From JAAXTX01 sp037139695 (GTDB lineage Bacteria; Patescibacteriota; Minisyncoccia; Moranbacterales; UBA1568): a stretch of 19,221 bases of DNA. Both the position numbers and the translations under genes were made by a program. The number at the start of each line of letters is the position of its first letter. The first letter of the stretch is position 1. The notes under the pieces are model-generated. The model worked only from the letters and a program-made list of their open reading frames with translations, was not told the origin of the DNA and searched no databases. Location: contig JBAXFX010000020.1 in assembly GCA_037139695.1 (NCBI GenBank), positions 1 to 19,221 on the forward strand. The letters are read 5' to 3'. Shown here one piece after another: positions 7,992 through 14,572 of this stretch.

Positions 7992-8020
7992 AAAATAGCA
8001 GGGAAAAACGGTCGTGTCAA
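7992..8020 (-). promoter_or_regulatory. Promoter of the DHH-like gene
   Basis: Minus strand: consensus TTGACA (8020-8015), 17-nt spacer, TATTTT (7997-7992) preceded by TGC, an extended -10. Predicted leader about 85 nt. Confidence 0.7.
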
Positions 8021-8036
8021 ATGAAGGGAGAGAGTC

Positions 8037-8057
8037 GAAAGTTAAAAGTTGAAAGTG
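8037..8057. repeat. Degenerate heptanucleotide repeat (3 copies)
   Basis: GAAAGTT, AAAAGTT and GAAAGTG follow one another in the gap between the DHH-like gene and tsaE. It is the second of three 7-bp arrays in the window and the most degenerate. Confidence 0.6.
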
Positions 8058-8096
8058 TTAGAAACAAAAGATGGAAGCTATAAATACATATCACAG

Positions 8097-8191
8097 TATG
8101 AAAGAACACTGGACGTGTAGGAGTATTTCATGGATCCCGGGTCAACCGGCATACGCCAGTCATAAGCCTGGGATGACAGCACTCTTTCATA
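8097..8191. repeat. Nested inverted-repeat element (REP/MITE-like)
   Basis: An outer 9-bp inverted repeat, TATGAAAGA (8097-8105) with TCTTTCATA (8183-8191), encloses a second pair, ATCCCGGGT (8134-8142) with GCCTGGGAT (8166-8174; 9 bp with two G-T pairs). The inner sequence resembles the palindromic intergenic repeats dispersed in many bacterial genomes. It sits in the 350-nt gap between divergent genes. No second copy is in the window, so its repeat nature is a guess. Confidence 0.4.
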
Positions 8192-8251
8192 GTGTTATGT
8201 GTATATCTCGCACATCTGCTACTATTAAGGAGGAGATAACCTCAAAAGAAC

Positions 8252-8689
8252 ATGTCTGAAATCATTTCACGGTCGGAAGAGGAAACGCGGAGAATCGCGG
8301 GAACGTTTGTCACAAATATTCCTGCAGGGAGCGTCGTTGCGCTTCGAGGCGATCTCGGCGCGGGAAAAACGGCGTTTTCTGCCGGTGTTTTGGTCGCGCT
8401 CGGCGCGACAGGGCCGTTCCCGAGCCCGACCTTCGTTATCATGCACCGCTACGGCCTTTCTGCTCCGTCACCGCAAGGTATCCGCCGTATCTATCACATC
8501 GACGCGTATCGTATCAACGATCCGGACGATCTCGCCCGTCTCGGTTTCGAGGAATGGATAACCGATCCGGAAGGACTGGTCCTTATCGAATGGCCTGAGC
8601 GGGTTGATTTGTTGCTTCCCGATAATCTCGTCACCATCTCGCTCGAGACCATATCGGAGACGGAGCGGAGGATTTCTTGGCAAAGTTAA
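8252..8689 (+). CDS. tsaE: tRNA t6A biosynthesis ATPase TsaE
   Basis: 145 aa, normal length. TsaE is the small P-loop ATPase that works with TsaB, TsaC and TsaD to form N6-threonylcarbamoyladenosine at position 37 of ANN-decoding tRNAs. Motifs: Walker A GDLGAGKT (33-40), SPTF (58-61), HIDAYR (82-87), LGFEEW (97-102), and VLIEWPER (110-117). AAGGAGG lies 18 nt before the ATG, too far for normal use, and an in-frame TAA at 8237 blocks any earlier start, so initiation here is odd. tsaB and tsaD are not nearby. An exact palindrome, TTAACCGGTTAA (8686-8697), spans the stop. Confidence 0.95.
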   Translation: MSEIISRSEEETRRIAGTFVTNIPAGSVVALRGDLGAGKTAFSAGVLVALGATGPFPSPTFVIMHRYGLSAPSPQGIRRIYHIDAYRINDPDDLARLGFEEWITDPEGLVLIEWPERVDLLLPDNLVTISLETISETERRISWQS

Positions 8690-8732
8690 CCGGTTAATCG
8701 GTTAATGTGGAGATGAAAGAATCATAGAAGAC

Positions 8733-8759
8733 AAAAAACGAGGCTCGTGCCTCGTTTTT
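8733..8759. terminator. Terminator repeat, copy A (downstream of tsaE)
   Basis: CGAGGC (8739-8744) pairs with GCCTCG (8749-8754), flanked by A and T runs, so it is bidirectional. The same hairpin returns at 10193 and 11615. In copy A the rest of the repeat (GTCCCTCGTTCTGC) is displaced to about 8870 by the inverted-repeat insert at 8763-8857. Confidence 0.85.
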
Positions 8760-8762
8760 AGC

Positions 8763-8857
8763 ATCTCTCTCAAATCTCATATCGAGCTGAGAATCCGAAA
8801 ATTTCGAGCGGGCAGCCGAAATTTCGGAATAGAGTGGTGGTGAGATTTGAGAGAGAT
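8763..8857. mobile_element. MITE-like insert with perfect 17-bp terminal inverted repeats
   Basis: ATCTCTCTCAAATCTCA (8763-8779) is exactly inverted at 8841-8857. The 61-nt interior holds a 12-bp palindrome, CCGAAATTTCGG. The insert separates two parts of the terminator repeat that are 7 nt apart in copies B and C, so it appears to have been inserted. I see no clear target duplication and no transposase. A 16/17 match to the inverted repeat occurs at 19204-19220. Confidence 0.6.
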
Positions 8858-8898
8858 ACTTACATGACGTCCCTCGTTCTGCAGAGCTGATGGTCACC

Positions 8899-8932
8899 CG
8901 CCATTGACTTGAATGGCGTAAAAATATATAAT
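8899..8932 (+). promoter_or_regulatory. Consensus promoter with operator-like palindrome for ATPase 1
   Basis: TTGACT (8904-8909), 17-nt spacer, perfect TATAAT (8927-8932). A 7-bp inverted repeat, CGCCATT (8899-8905) and AATGGCG (8912-8918), covers the -35 box and could be a repressor site. Confidence 0.75.
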
Positions 8933-8967
8933 TATAGTGTAATCAATTAATATTAATAGATACATAT

Positions 8968-10107
8968 ATGATGATAGAAAGAAAACTAAGAAATGCTTTA
9001 GAGAAGTCATTTCTTCAAAAGGATATGGTCACGCTCTTGTTCGGATCGCGCCAGTCGGGAAAGACGACGCTTCTCAAGGAAATCATAGCGGATTTTAAGG
9101 GAGGAGAGGTGGAATACTTCTCGGGTGATGATCTCTTCGTGCAGGAGACATTCGGGCGAAACAGTCTGGACCCGCTTCGGCGGGCTGTTTCAGGGAAGGA
9201 TATCATCGTCATCGACGAGGCGCAACGTATAGCGAATATCGGGCTGTCGGCCAAGCTGATCGTCGATGAACTCCCGGTCAAGGTCGTGTTGTCGGGGTCT
9301 TCCTCTTTTGAGCTTTCGGACAAGGTAAGCGAGCCTTTGACGGGACGCACAAAAACATTTCACCTACACCCGCTTTCGTGGGAGGAGGTCTCTTCGCGAT
9401 ACCGAAAGATGCTTCCGGCGGATGCGCTTGATGATGTGCTCCGGTTTGGCATGTACCCGAAGGCGCAGACGCTTGGGAATGATACGGAAAAGGAATCATA
9501 TCTTTCCGAATATCTTGGAAATTATCTTTCCAGGGACATATTGATGTTCGGACAGGTCCGCAAACCGAAGAAGGTTCTGGACCTTCTTTCCCTACTCGCC
9601 CTGCAGGTCGGGAACGAGGTCTCGGTCGCCGAACTGTCACGGACGCTTTCCTTGAGCCAGCCGACCGTCGAACGGTACCTCGACATCCTGGAAAAGATGT
9701 TCGTCATCATAAACGTGCGCGGATTCAGTCGGAATCTCCGAAAAGAGATCTCGAAGACGTCGAAGTACTACTTTGTCGACACGGGCCTTCGGAACGCGGT
9801 CATCCGGAATTTCAATCCGATGCGCCTGCGAAATGACGCCGGGGCGCTCTTTGAAAATTGGTTCGTCGTTGAGCGAATGAAGGCGGCCGACAATGCCATG
9901 CGGCCGACGAATTTCTATTTCTGGAGGACCTATGACCAACAGGAGATAGATCTTATCGAGGAACGGGAGGGAACGCTCGTCGGATATGAGTGCAAGTATT
10001 CTTCGAAAAAGGTCGCCAAGATCCCGGGCGGATGGGCGGCCTCGTATCCTGACGCGAAATTCATCCCCGTTTCCGGCGTCGAAGCGTTTTCATTTCTGGA
10101 GAAATAA
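8968..10107 (+). CDS. AAA ATPase with DUF4143 domain (ATPase 1)
   Basis: 379 aa, the standard length of the AAA_14/DUF4143 family. Order: P-loop ATPase with Walker A GSRQSGKT (26-33), Walker B IIVIDEAQ (79-86) and sensor LSGSSSFEL (108-116); a winged-helix segment (about 213-245, LSLSQPTVERYLDILEKM); then DUF4143 with a PD-(D/E)XK-like core (EID 326-328, ECK 341-343). Members are common in CPR and archaeal genomes. Their function is unproven, though toxin-antitoxin, defence or DNA-processing roles have been proposed. Start at ATG 8968 or 8971, no SD. The gene has its own promoter and a repeat-borne terminator, and lies between repeat copies A and B. It is a paralogue of ATPase 2. Confidence 0.88.
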   Translation: MMIERKLRNALEKSFLQKDMVTLLFGSRQSGKTTLLKEIIADFKGGEVEYFSGDDLFVQETFGRNSLDPLRRAVSGKDIIVIDEAQRIANIGLSAKLIVDELPVKVVLSGSSSFELSDKVSEPLTGRTKTFHLHPLSWEEVSSRYRKMLPADALDDVLRFGMYPKAQTLGNDTEKESYLSEYLGNYLSRDILMFGQVRKPKKVLDLLSLLALQVGNEVSVAELSRTLSLSQPTVERYLDILEKMFVIINVRGFSRNLRKEISKTSKYYFVDTGLRNAVIRNFNPMRLRNDAGALFENWFVVERMKAADNAMRPTNFYFWRTYDQQEIDLIEEREGTLVGYECKYSSKKVAKIPGGWAASYPDAKFIPVSGVEAFSFLEK

Positions 10108-10192
10108 CGACTGCGAGTGAAAAGACAGGCGAATAGAACAAGAAAGAGGTCGAATTAAAGGTTGGAACTGTCCTGGTGGAATATATGACGAA

Positions 10193-10285
10193 AAAAAACG
10201 AGGCTCGTGCCTCGTTTTTTCTGTTCCGTCCCTCGTTCTGCGGACAAGCGGGAGGGGCTTGCCGGTCTCCCGGAAGGAGAGAGAT
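10193..10285. repeat. Terminator repeat, copy B
   Basis: About 93 bp with three hairpins: CGAGGC/GCCTCG flanked by A and T runs (a bidirectional terminator for the two convergent ATPase genes), CCCTC/GAGGG, and TCTCC/GGAGA. It is nearly identical to copy C (11615-11707) in the same orientation. The remaining 90 nt to ATPase 2 hold only an imperfect inverted repeat (TCATACTAAATCA against TGATTTGGTATCA) reaching the ATPase 2 stop. Confidence 0.85.
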
Positions 10286-10376
10286 ACGTATCATACTAAA
10301 TCAATACGATTACTGGCACCTTGCAGAAGAGACTCGGTCCCTCACGTGAACTGAAATAGATTTATTTGATTTGGTA

Positions 10377-11513
10377 TCAGATGCCGACGAATTTGTGAAA
10401 ACTTTCACGGTTTACCAGTGAGATGTCGCTCCCGGAATAGGCTTCCAGGAACACCTTCGGTCGTTTGTACGTATCCTTTTTCCATTTGAATTCGAAGCCG
10501 GAGAGGACGCCTCCCTCGTCTTCGACATAGTCGATTTCCTGTTTTTGCAGTGTCCGCCAGAAATACATATTCGGACTTTTATCGTTATTCCTGTTGAATT
10601 TTATCCGTTCGCTGATCATGTAATTCTCCCATAGCGCCCCCACGTCCTGCCGGAGTTCCAAAGGATTGAAATTATTGATCAGGGCGTTTCGGACTCCCAA
10701 GTCATAAAAATATATCTTGCGCATTTTTTTCAGTTCATTTCGCAGATTACGCGAAAGAGGCGGCAAGCGAAAGATAATAAAGGCCTGTTCCAAGATTCTC
10801 ACGTAATTCTCGACCGTTATTTTGTTCACTCCGATCAACCCGGCCAACTCGACATACGAAACTTCGGTACCGATCTGAAGCGCCAGCGCCTGGAGCAGTT
10901 TGTCCAGAACTTCCGAATGTCTGATGTTTTGATACTCCAAGACATCTTTATAGAGGTAGCTTTGCACGATTTCTCGGAGTCTGTTTTTTGCATCCGCTCC
11001 GGCTTCCACGACTTCCGGATACGCCCCGAACAGCATCCTGCTTTCGAGAATCCGTTGGATTTCAAACGGTTTTTGATATTCCTGAGAGAGTTCCTGCAAG
11101 GAAAAGGGGAATAAATGAAATTCAAATTTTCTGCCTGTCAGTGGCTCGGAAATCTTATTTGATAAGTCGAAAGAAGACGATCCGGTCGCGATGATCTGAA
11201 TTTCCGGATAAGTATCCACCAGAAGTTTGAGCGTCAGTCCGATATTTTCAACCCTCTGCGCTTCATCGATCACGACGAGCGTGTAGGGGCTGAGGGTATT
11301 TTTTAGCTCGGTCGAAGTCTTGTTCGTCAACTCACTCCGGACGTCCCTATCATCGCAATTCAAATAGAGTGTTTTTTGGGATGAGGCATGTTTTTCCATG
11401 ATTGCCGTCGCCAGCGTCGTTTTGCCGACTTGCCTGGCGCCATAAATAATGATAACTTTCCCTTTGAATAAGCGATCTTCTACATCTTTTTGAATGGTTC
11501 TGACTATTTTCAT
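10377..11513 (-). CDS. AAA ATPase with DUF4143 domain (ATPase 2)
   Basis: 378 aa. Same layout as ATPase 1: Walker A GARQVGKT (25-32), Walker B LVVIDEAQ (79-86), GSSSFDLSNKISEPLTGR, a winged helix (LIGVNKITVENYVRILEQ), and a C-terminal PD-(D/E)XK-like core (QEID, then FEFKW). It matches ATPase 1 through most motifs but is clearly diverged and more AT-rich, so it is an old paralogue or was acquired separately. ATG at 11513, no SD. It is convergent with ATPase 1 and shares terminator copy B; repeat copies B and C flank it. Function unproven for the family. Confidence 0.87.
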   Translation of the reverse strand: MKIVRTIQKDVEDRLFKGKVIIIYGARQVGKTTLATAIMEKHASSQKTLYLNCDDRDVRSELTNKTSTELKNTLSPYTLVVIDEAQRVENIGLTLKLLVDTYPEIQIIATGSSSFDLSNKISEPLTGRKFEFHLFPFSLQELSQEYQKPFEIQRILESRMLFGAYPEVVEAGADAKNRLREIVQSYLYKDVLEYQNIRHSEVLDKLLQALALQIGTEVSYVELAGLIGVNKITVENYVRILEQAFIIFRLPPLSRNLRNELKKMRKIYFYDLGVRNALINNFNPLELRQDVGALWENYMISERIKFNRNNDKSPNMYFWRTLQKQEIDYVEDEGGVLSGFEFKWKKDTYKRPKVFLEAYSGSDISLVNRESFHKFVGI

Positions 11514-11551
11514 AGTATTGAAGTGATTATGCTAACCATAATATATACCAT

Positions 11552-11573
11552 TTACGTCACTTAACTGACTTAA
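11552..11573. promoter_or_regulatory. Imperfect palindrome upstream of ATPase 2
   Basis: TTACGTCA (11552-11559) and TGACTTAA (11566-11573) form a 7-of-8 inverted repeat about 40 nt before the ATPase 2 start, in an AT-rich stretch where its promoter should be. A third TTAAGTCA follows near 11593. Possible operator, by analogy with the palindrome at ATPase 1. Confidence 0.4.
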
Positions 11574-11614
11574 TTGTATATTATCTTGGTCATTAAGTCA
11601 AATCTTTGGGGCGT

Positions 11615-11707
11615 AAAAAAACGAGGCTCGTGCCTCGTTTTTTCTGTTCCATCCCTCGTTCTGCGGACAAGCGGGAGGGCTTGTCGGTCTCCCGGAAGGA
11701 GAGAGAT
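11615..11707. repeat. Terminator repeat, copy C
   Basis: Nearly identical to copy B over about 93 bp, same orientation and same three hairpins. No plus-strand gene ends here, so the terminator appears orphaned and the repeat probably arrived or duplicated as a unit. Just downstream is another hairpin (GAGAACG 11723-11729 with CGTTCTC 11749-11755). From there to 11868 I see no gene. Confidence 0.85.
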
Positions 11708-11868
11708 CTTCCGGAGGACCGAGAGAACGTATCCGAATAATCGAATACCGTTCTCGGCCACAGAAGATGGTGGATCCGCGAATGACCTGTACGGGGTCGT
11801 ATGTATCACGGATCGGCTCGTCCGCAGGACGGGGGAGGGAATCGGGGAAGGTGCGGAAGTGAGTAGCC

Positions 11869-11896
11869 AGTAGTAAGTAGTAAGTAGTAAGTAGTA
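11869..11896. repeat. Heptanucleotide tandem repeat (AGTAGTA)4
   Basis: Four exact copies of AGTAGTA, in the noncoding 600-nt gap between ATPase 2 and the small-gene array. The gap otherwise contains repeat copy C and R1 copy 1, and no supportable gene. Confidence 0.9.
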
Positions 11897-11974
11897 TGCA
11901 TATGGGGAGAGAAAGCTTCCAATGTTTTCCCTTACTACTGTCTACCGTCTATTATCTTCTTGCTACTGCTTTTT

Positions 11975-12025
11975 GCAGTCGCTTCGAATCCTCGAATGGT
12001 CCAAGGACTCGAAAAACTGTGCCAG
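11975..12025 (-). repeat. R1 dispersed element, copy 1
   Basis: 51 nt, matching 13724-13774 at 48 positions. Read on minus it carries the U-run of the preceding terminator (ACAGTTTTTC) and then a 10-bp hairpin formed by TTCGAATCCT (11983-11992) and AGGACTCGAA (12004-12013). It marks the left end of the array. Confidence 0.85.
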
Positions 12026-12098
12026 CAGAATGAAAAGAAACCAAGCCTTTCATCTGCTGGCGAATTTCATGAGGAGCTTTGACCAGGGGCAGCTCCTC
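12021..12098 (-). terminator. Double terminator after the 152-aa gene
   Basis: On minus, first GAGGAGCT/AGCTCCTC (12071-12078 with 12091-12098), then a long stem GCCAGCAG plus ATGAAA (12021-12035 with 12048-12061, one bulge) followed by ACAGTTTTTC from R1. Confidence 0.75.
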
Positions 12099-12116
12099 AG
12101 GGGCCCTCTATGTTTT

Positions 12117-12575
12117 TTATGTGGGAGGATTCCTACGGACACGTCGAACGACGAGACATTCGCCTCCATCGTCGTACATGTCCGATGCAACGACAATTGC
12201 CCAGTCCGTGGACCAGGCGACTGTACCCGTCGGCATGGCTGGAATATCGTATGATATTTTCCGATAGCGACCCGCCGGGAGCCCGACGAGGTCGTATCCG
12301 AGCGTCGTGTCGAGGAACGGCTCGACATTTGGAGAAAATACCAGCGACGCTCCCTCAACCGCCGTTTCGATGGCTCCGCGGAGGGTTATCTTCCTGGGCA
12401 CGATTGTGCCTTTGGAGAGCCCTTCCGAAACGGAAGCGATAAAGGCTTCCGCCTCCCGCTCCGTAAGACTTTTCGTTTCGACAGACCCTCCGTCTTCGGG
12501 CCCGTCTTCGATCCAGACGGTCACGGAGTAAGCCGCGCCTCCGCCTATCCCGTATTTTTTCACATCTACTTCCAT
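12117..12575 (-). CDS. Hypothetical protein, 152 aa
   Basis: I do not recognise this protein. It starts MEVDVKKYGIGGGAAYSV, followed by strand-rich sequence, an acidic helix (LTEREAEAFIASVSEGL) and a C-terminal half rich in Y, D and V that ends RRVRRNPPT. No membrane segment or signal peptide. The ATG at 12575 is preceded by AGGAGGTGATT, an almost full match to the anti-SD, which decides the start although the frame is open 17 codons further. The leader (12576-12720) has a 9-bp hairpin, CGGCGAGAG with CTCTCACCG. It is the last gene of the minus-strand array. Confidence 0.75.
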   Translation of the reverse strand: MEVDVKKYGIGGGAAYSVTVWIEDGPEDGGSVETKSLTEREAEAFIASVSEGLSKGTIVPRKITLRGAIETAVEGASLVFSPNVEPFLDTTLGYDLVGLPAGRYRKISYDIPAMPTGTVAWSTDWAIVVASDMYDDGGECLVVRRVRRNPPT

Positions 12576-12720
12576 AATCACCTCCTCGCTCCGAAGAGCA
12601 TATTTTGTTTTCAAAAAATTCGCCACACGGCATCGGACCGGCGAGAGGATGAGAAGACTCTCACCGAACCCAAGGCCATGCAGGAAGTTTGAAACAGAGA
12701 GGAAGCAATTTCGATTCGGC

Positions 12721-12805
12721 TTTCAAAGAACATTTCACTATGAGTATTACTTATTTTTAAAAGAAATACTCAATTGTGAGGGAGAGCATAAACCGAAACT
12801 CTCCC
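12721..12805 (-). repeat. R2 dispersed element, copy 1
   Basis: On minus: terminator-like hairpin GGGAGAG/CTCTCCC (12780-12786 with 12799-12805), then a second hairpin TGAGTATT/AATACTCA (12741-12748 with 12765-12772) closed by TCAC/GTGA, then the GTTCTTTGAAA motif. The same order occurs at 18305-18392 with sequence changes that keep the pairing. Confidence 0.75.
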
Positions 12806-12817
12806 TGTTAATCGTTT

Positions 12818-13573
12818 TTACACTATGCGCTTAATGCGATACAGCGCAGTCTTGCTGTTCGCAGATGCAAACTTTCTTGCTGCCGACGGCAAAGAGAGGA
12901 AAGTGCTCTCTTTTCCCGTCGCAGTATCCCACTCTGCTTTTATGGAGTGGGACATAACATCCCAATCCACAGAGAAAAAACGGCCCTCCGTGGCAGAGCC
13001 TCTCCAAATGAGACGGACCCTAAATTCCTCTCTCATTATGGAGACATCTGGGTAGCCGTCATCACCCGAGTAGGCGCAATCCGCTTTATCCCTAAGTTTC
13101 CTCAGGGATTCTATGACCCCGCCCAGCGGATCAGTCCGCTTTTCCTCCTGCCACCAGGTATCAACCCACTTGATGAGAAGGTTGATCGCGTCACCTACTA
13201 CGCCAAGCTCTTTGCCCACCTCCTCTCCTTGAGCAAGCTGATTGAGGATGTGGGCGAAGTGTCCAACCCAAGTCCTGACAGCTTCGTCTCCCGTTGCTGT
13301 GAGCTGACCCCTGTTCATTTCATCAAGTGGCTCAACCCAAGAACGGCACTCAAAAAAATATTCAACTGCCTCCTTAGGAAGGCCAGTTAAAATACTTTGC
13401 TGATACTCCCTGGCAGTAACGCCGGTGAGCTTCCGCTTCTTAAGCCAACCTTTTCGAAAGGCTCGCTCGTCAACCTCGTACATATCTTTTTCAGGATAAT
13501 ATATGATGTTTCCTGCGGTTTTCCGTGCCAGAATTGCGCTGGCAAGCTCTTCCCGTGAGTAAACTTCTGCCAT
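12818..13573 (-). CDS. Hypothetical protein, 251 aa
   Basis: I recognise no domain. Starts MAEVYSREELASAILARKTA. The middle is helical (HFAHILNQLAQGEEVGKELG, INLLIKWVDTWWQEEK) and the C-terminal 80 residues are strand-rich with several Trp (VRLIWRG, FFSVDWDV), ending in a basic tail (LYRIKRIV). Probably soluble. The ATG at 13573 has AGGGGA in front; a GTG at 13600 would add nine residues but lacks an SD. The stop is 12 nt from the R2 terminator hairpin. Upstream lies an R2-like hairpin and the GTTCTTTGAAA motif. Confidence 0.75.
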   Translation of the reverse strand: MAEVYSREELASAILARKTAGNIIYYPEKDMYEVDERAFRKGWLKKRKLTGVTAREYQQSILTGLPKEAVEYFFECRSWVEPLDEMNRGQLTATGDEAVRTWVGHFAHILNQLAQGEEVGKELGVVGDAINLLIKWVDTWWQEEKRTDPLGGVIESLRKLRDKADCAYSGDDGYPDVSIMREEFRVRLIWRGSATEGRFFSVDWDVMSHSIKAEWDTATGKESTFLSLPSAARKFASANSKTALYRIKRIV

Positions 13574-13634
13574 ATCGAATCCCCTGATGTGCCCCGCCAC
13601 TTTTATTTTAAGCGACGAAACTGTGTTATTTGAA

Positions 13635-13695
13635 ATATAAGTAAATTGCCCTCAATATTCTTCTCAAAAAAATACTCAAGGCAATCAACTTATAT
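13635..13695 (-). repeat. R2-like three-tier hairpin in a gene leader
   Basis: ATATAAGT and ATTGCC (13635-13650) pair with GGCAAT and ACTTATAT (13680-13695), separated by a symmetric 2-nt internal loop; the interior can pair again (AGTATT with AATATT on minus). It resembles the second hairpin of R2 and precedes the 251-aa gene. Confidence 0.75.
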
Positions 13696-13723
13696 TTTTA
13701 TTGACTTTTCAAAGAACAATACG

Positions 13724-13805
13724 GCAGTCATTTCGAATCCTCGAATCGTCCAAGGACTCGAAAAACTGTGCCAGGGGAGCGGTCTCGTTGAGACTTCACC
13801 CTGGC
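13724..13805 (-). terminator. Terminator plus R1 element, copy 2
   Basis: On minus: stem GCCAGGG/CCCTGGC (13770-13776 with 13799-13805) with an inner GTCTC/GAGAC hairpin, then ACAGTTTTTC and the R1 hairpin TTCGAATCCT/AGGACTCGAA (13732-13741 with 13753-13762). R1 copy 2 is 13724-13774. Only the stem of the terminator differs from copy 1; the tail is shared. Confidence 0.85.
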
Positions 13806-13828
13806 GTTACGAAATACTCATGCCATTT

Positions 13829-13936
13829 CTAATCTTCTATGGCTGTCTTTGCGAGTCCGTACTCGGGCGTGGCAATCCAATATTTATGGTAGAGATCTGG
13901 TGGACCGCCACGGATTTCCAACTGTGAAATCCTCAC
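13829..13936 (-). other. Possible frameshifted C-terminus or 35-aa ORF
   Basis: An open frame directly beyond the stop of the 146-aa gene reads protein-like (VRISQLEIRGG, then DLYHKYWIATPEYGLAKTA) and ends 24 nt before the R1 terminator stem. From a GTG at 13936 it is 35 aa with no SD. The same frame runs back without a stop into the end of the 146-aa gene, so one frameshift near 13970 would fuse them. It is either a true C-terminal extension lost by mutation, a sequencing error, or a small separate gene. Confidence 0.35.
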
Positions 13937-13964
13937 GGAGACAGCGGGAACGGGATTCTTAGGA

Positions 13965-14405
13965 TCAGATTCCTCCGCGGGTACTGATCCATTGGTCCTT
14001 ATGCTCCCGGTTGCCCCAGAAATGGCATTGCTTCCGGATTGATTCCGGTGTGAGTGCCTCGAGCATTTCCTGGACTTCGTTCGGTACCTCGTTCGGAAAA
14101 TAAAAACGGACCACGAATTGTCCACTTCTCATTTCGCCGTCGAGAAGCTTGTGACTCCGGTACCCGGGTGTCCCGAAGAGCCACTTCCCGAGGCTATTGA
14201 TCGGGATTGTTTCGCCTTGGTCCGTCCGTCCGCCCACGCCGCCATTGTCCACCGGAATGCGGTAGTTCGGGTGACGCTTGCACGCCTCTCGAATAGCGAT
14301 ACAGACGTCATCCCAAAACGTCTCCACCGGTTCAGCGAAAACGATCCGGACGGAATTTGATTTCCGTGTAACATTTGCCCGCGCGGGTACTACCAGTGGG
14401 TTCAT
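13965..14405 (-). CDS. Hypothetical protein, 146 aa (possibly truncated)
   Basis: I do not recognise this protein. Basic N-terminus (MNPLVVPARANVTRKS), then VRIVFAEPVETFWDDVCIA, a central Gly-rich loop (VDNGGVGGRTDQGE), a strand (SGQFVVRFYFPNE) and a C-terminal helix (NEVQEMLEALTPESI). Soluble. AGGAGG lies 6 nt before the ATG at 14405. It ends unusually far (about 160 nt) from its terminator, and the intervening sequence is open in another frame, which suggests a frameshift near the 3' end. Confidence 0.7.
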   Translation of the reverse strand: MNPLVVPARANVTRKSNSVRIVFAEPVETFWDDVCIAIREACKRHPNYRIPVDNGGVGGRTDQGETIPINSLGKWLFGTPGYRSHKLLDGEMRSGQFVVRFYFPNEVPNEVQEMLEALTPESIRKQCHFWGNREHKDQWISTRGGI

Positions 14406-14443
14406 CGCACCCTCCTTTTTTGGTTTTGGTTAGGAAAAGCTCA

Positions 14444-14512
14444 TTTGAAAACTTGATGATTTAATCAAGTTCTCAAAAAGCTGCACCAAGATAACCACCT
14501 TGGTGCGAACCG
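14444..14512 (-). terminator. Terminator plus R3 element, copy 1
   Basis: On minus: GCACCAAG/CTTGGTGC (14483-14490 with 14499-14506), then AGCTTTTTGAG, then a 14-bp hairpin with one G-T pair and a 6-nt loop (14444-14457 with 14464-14477). It ends the 362-aa gene. The terminator and hairpin tail are shared with the copies at 15836 and 18960. Confidence 0.85.
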
Positions 14513-14572
14513 CGAAAGTGACCATGTTAGGTATTTTTCGCTTTACTTTACTTATGCAAAGAACAATTTACT

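Noticed and set aside
8071..8259. 62-codon plus-strand ORF in the gap before tsaE
   Set aside because: It runs through the nested inverted-repeat element and overlaps the tsaE start; its composition looks like translated repeat and it has no SD.
11574..11873. 99-codon plus-strand ORF
   Set aside because: It spans terminator repeat copy C and adjacent hairpins; no SD and no protein-like pattern.
11975..13774. TTCGAATCC in R1 as a tRNA T-arm or tRNA attachment site
   Set aside because: The rest of a tRNA is missing and the motif is explained by the 10-bp R1 hairpin beside each terminator.
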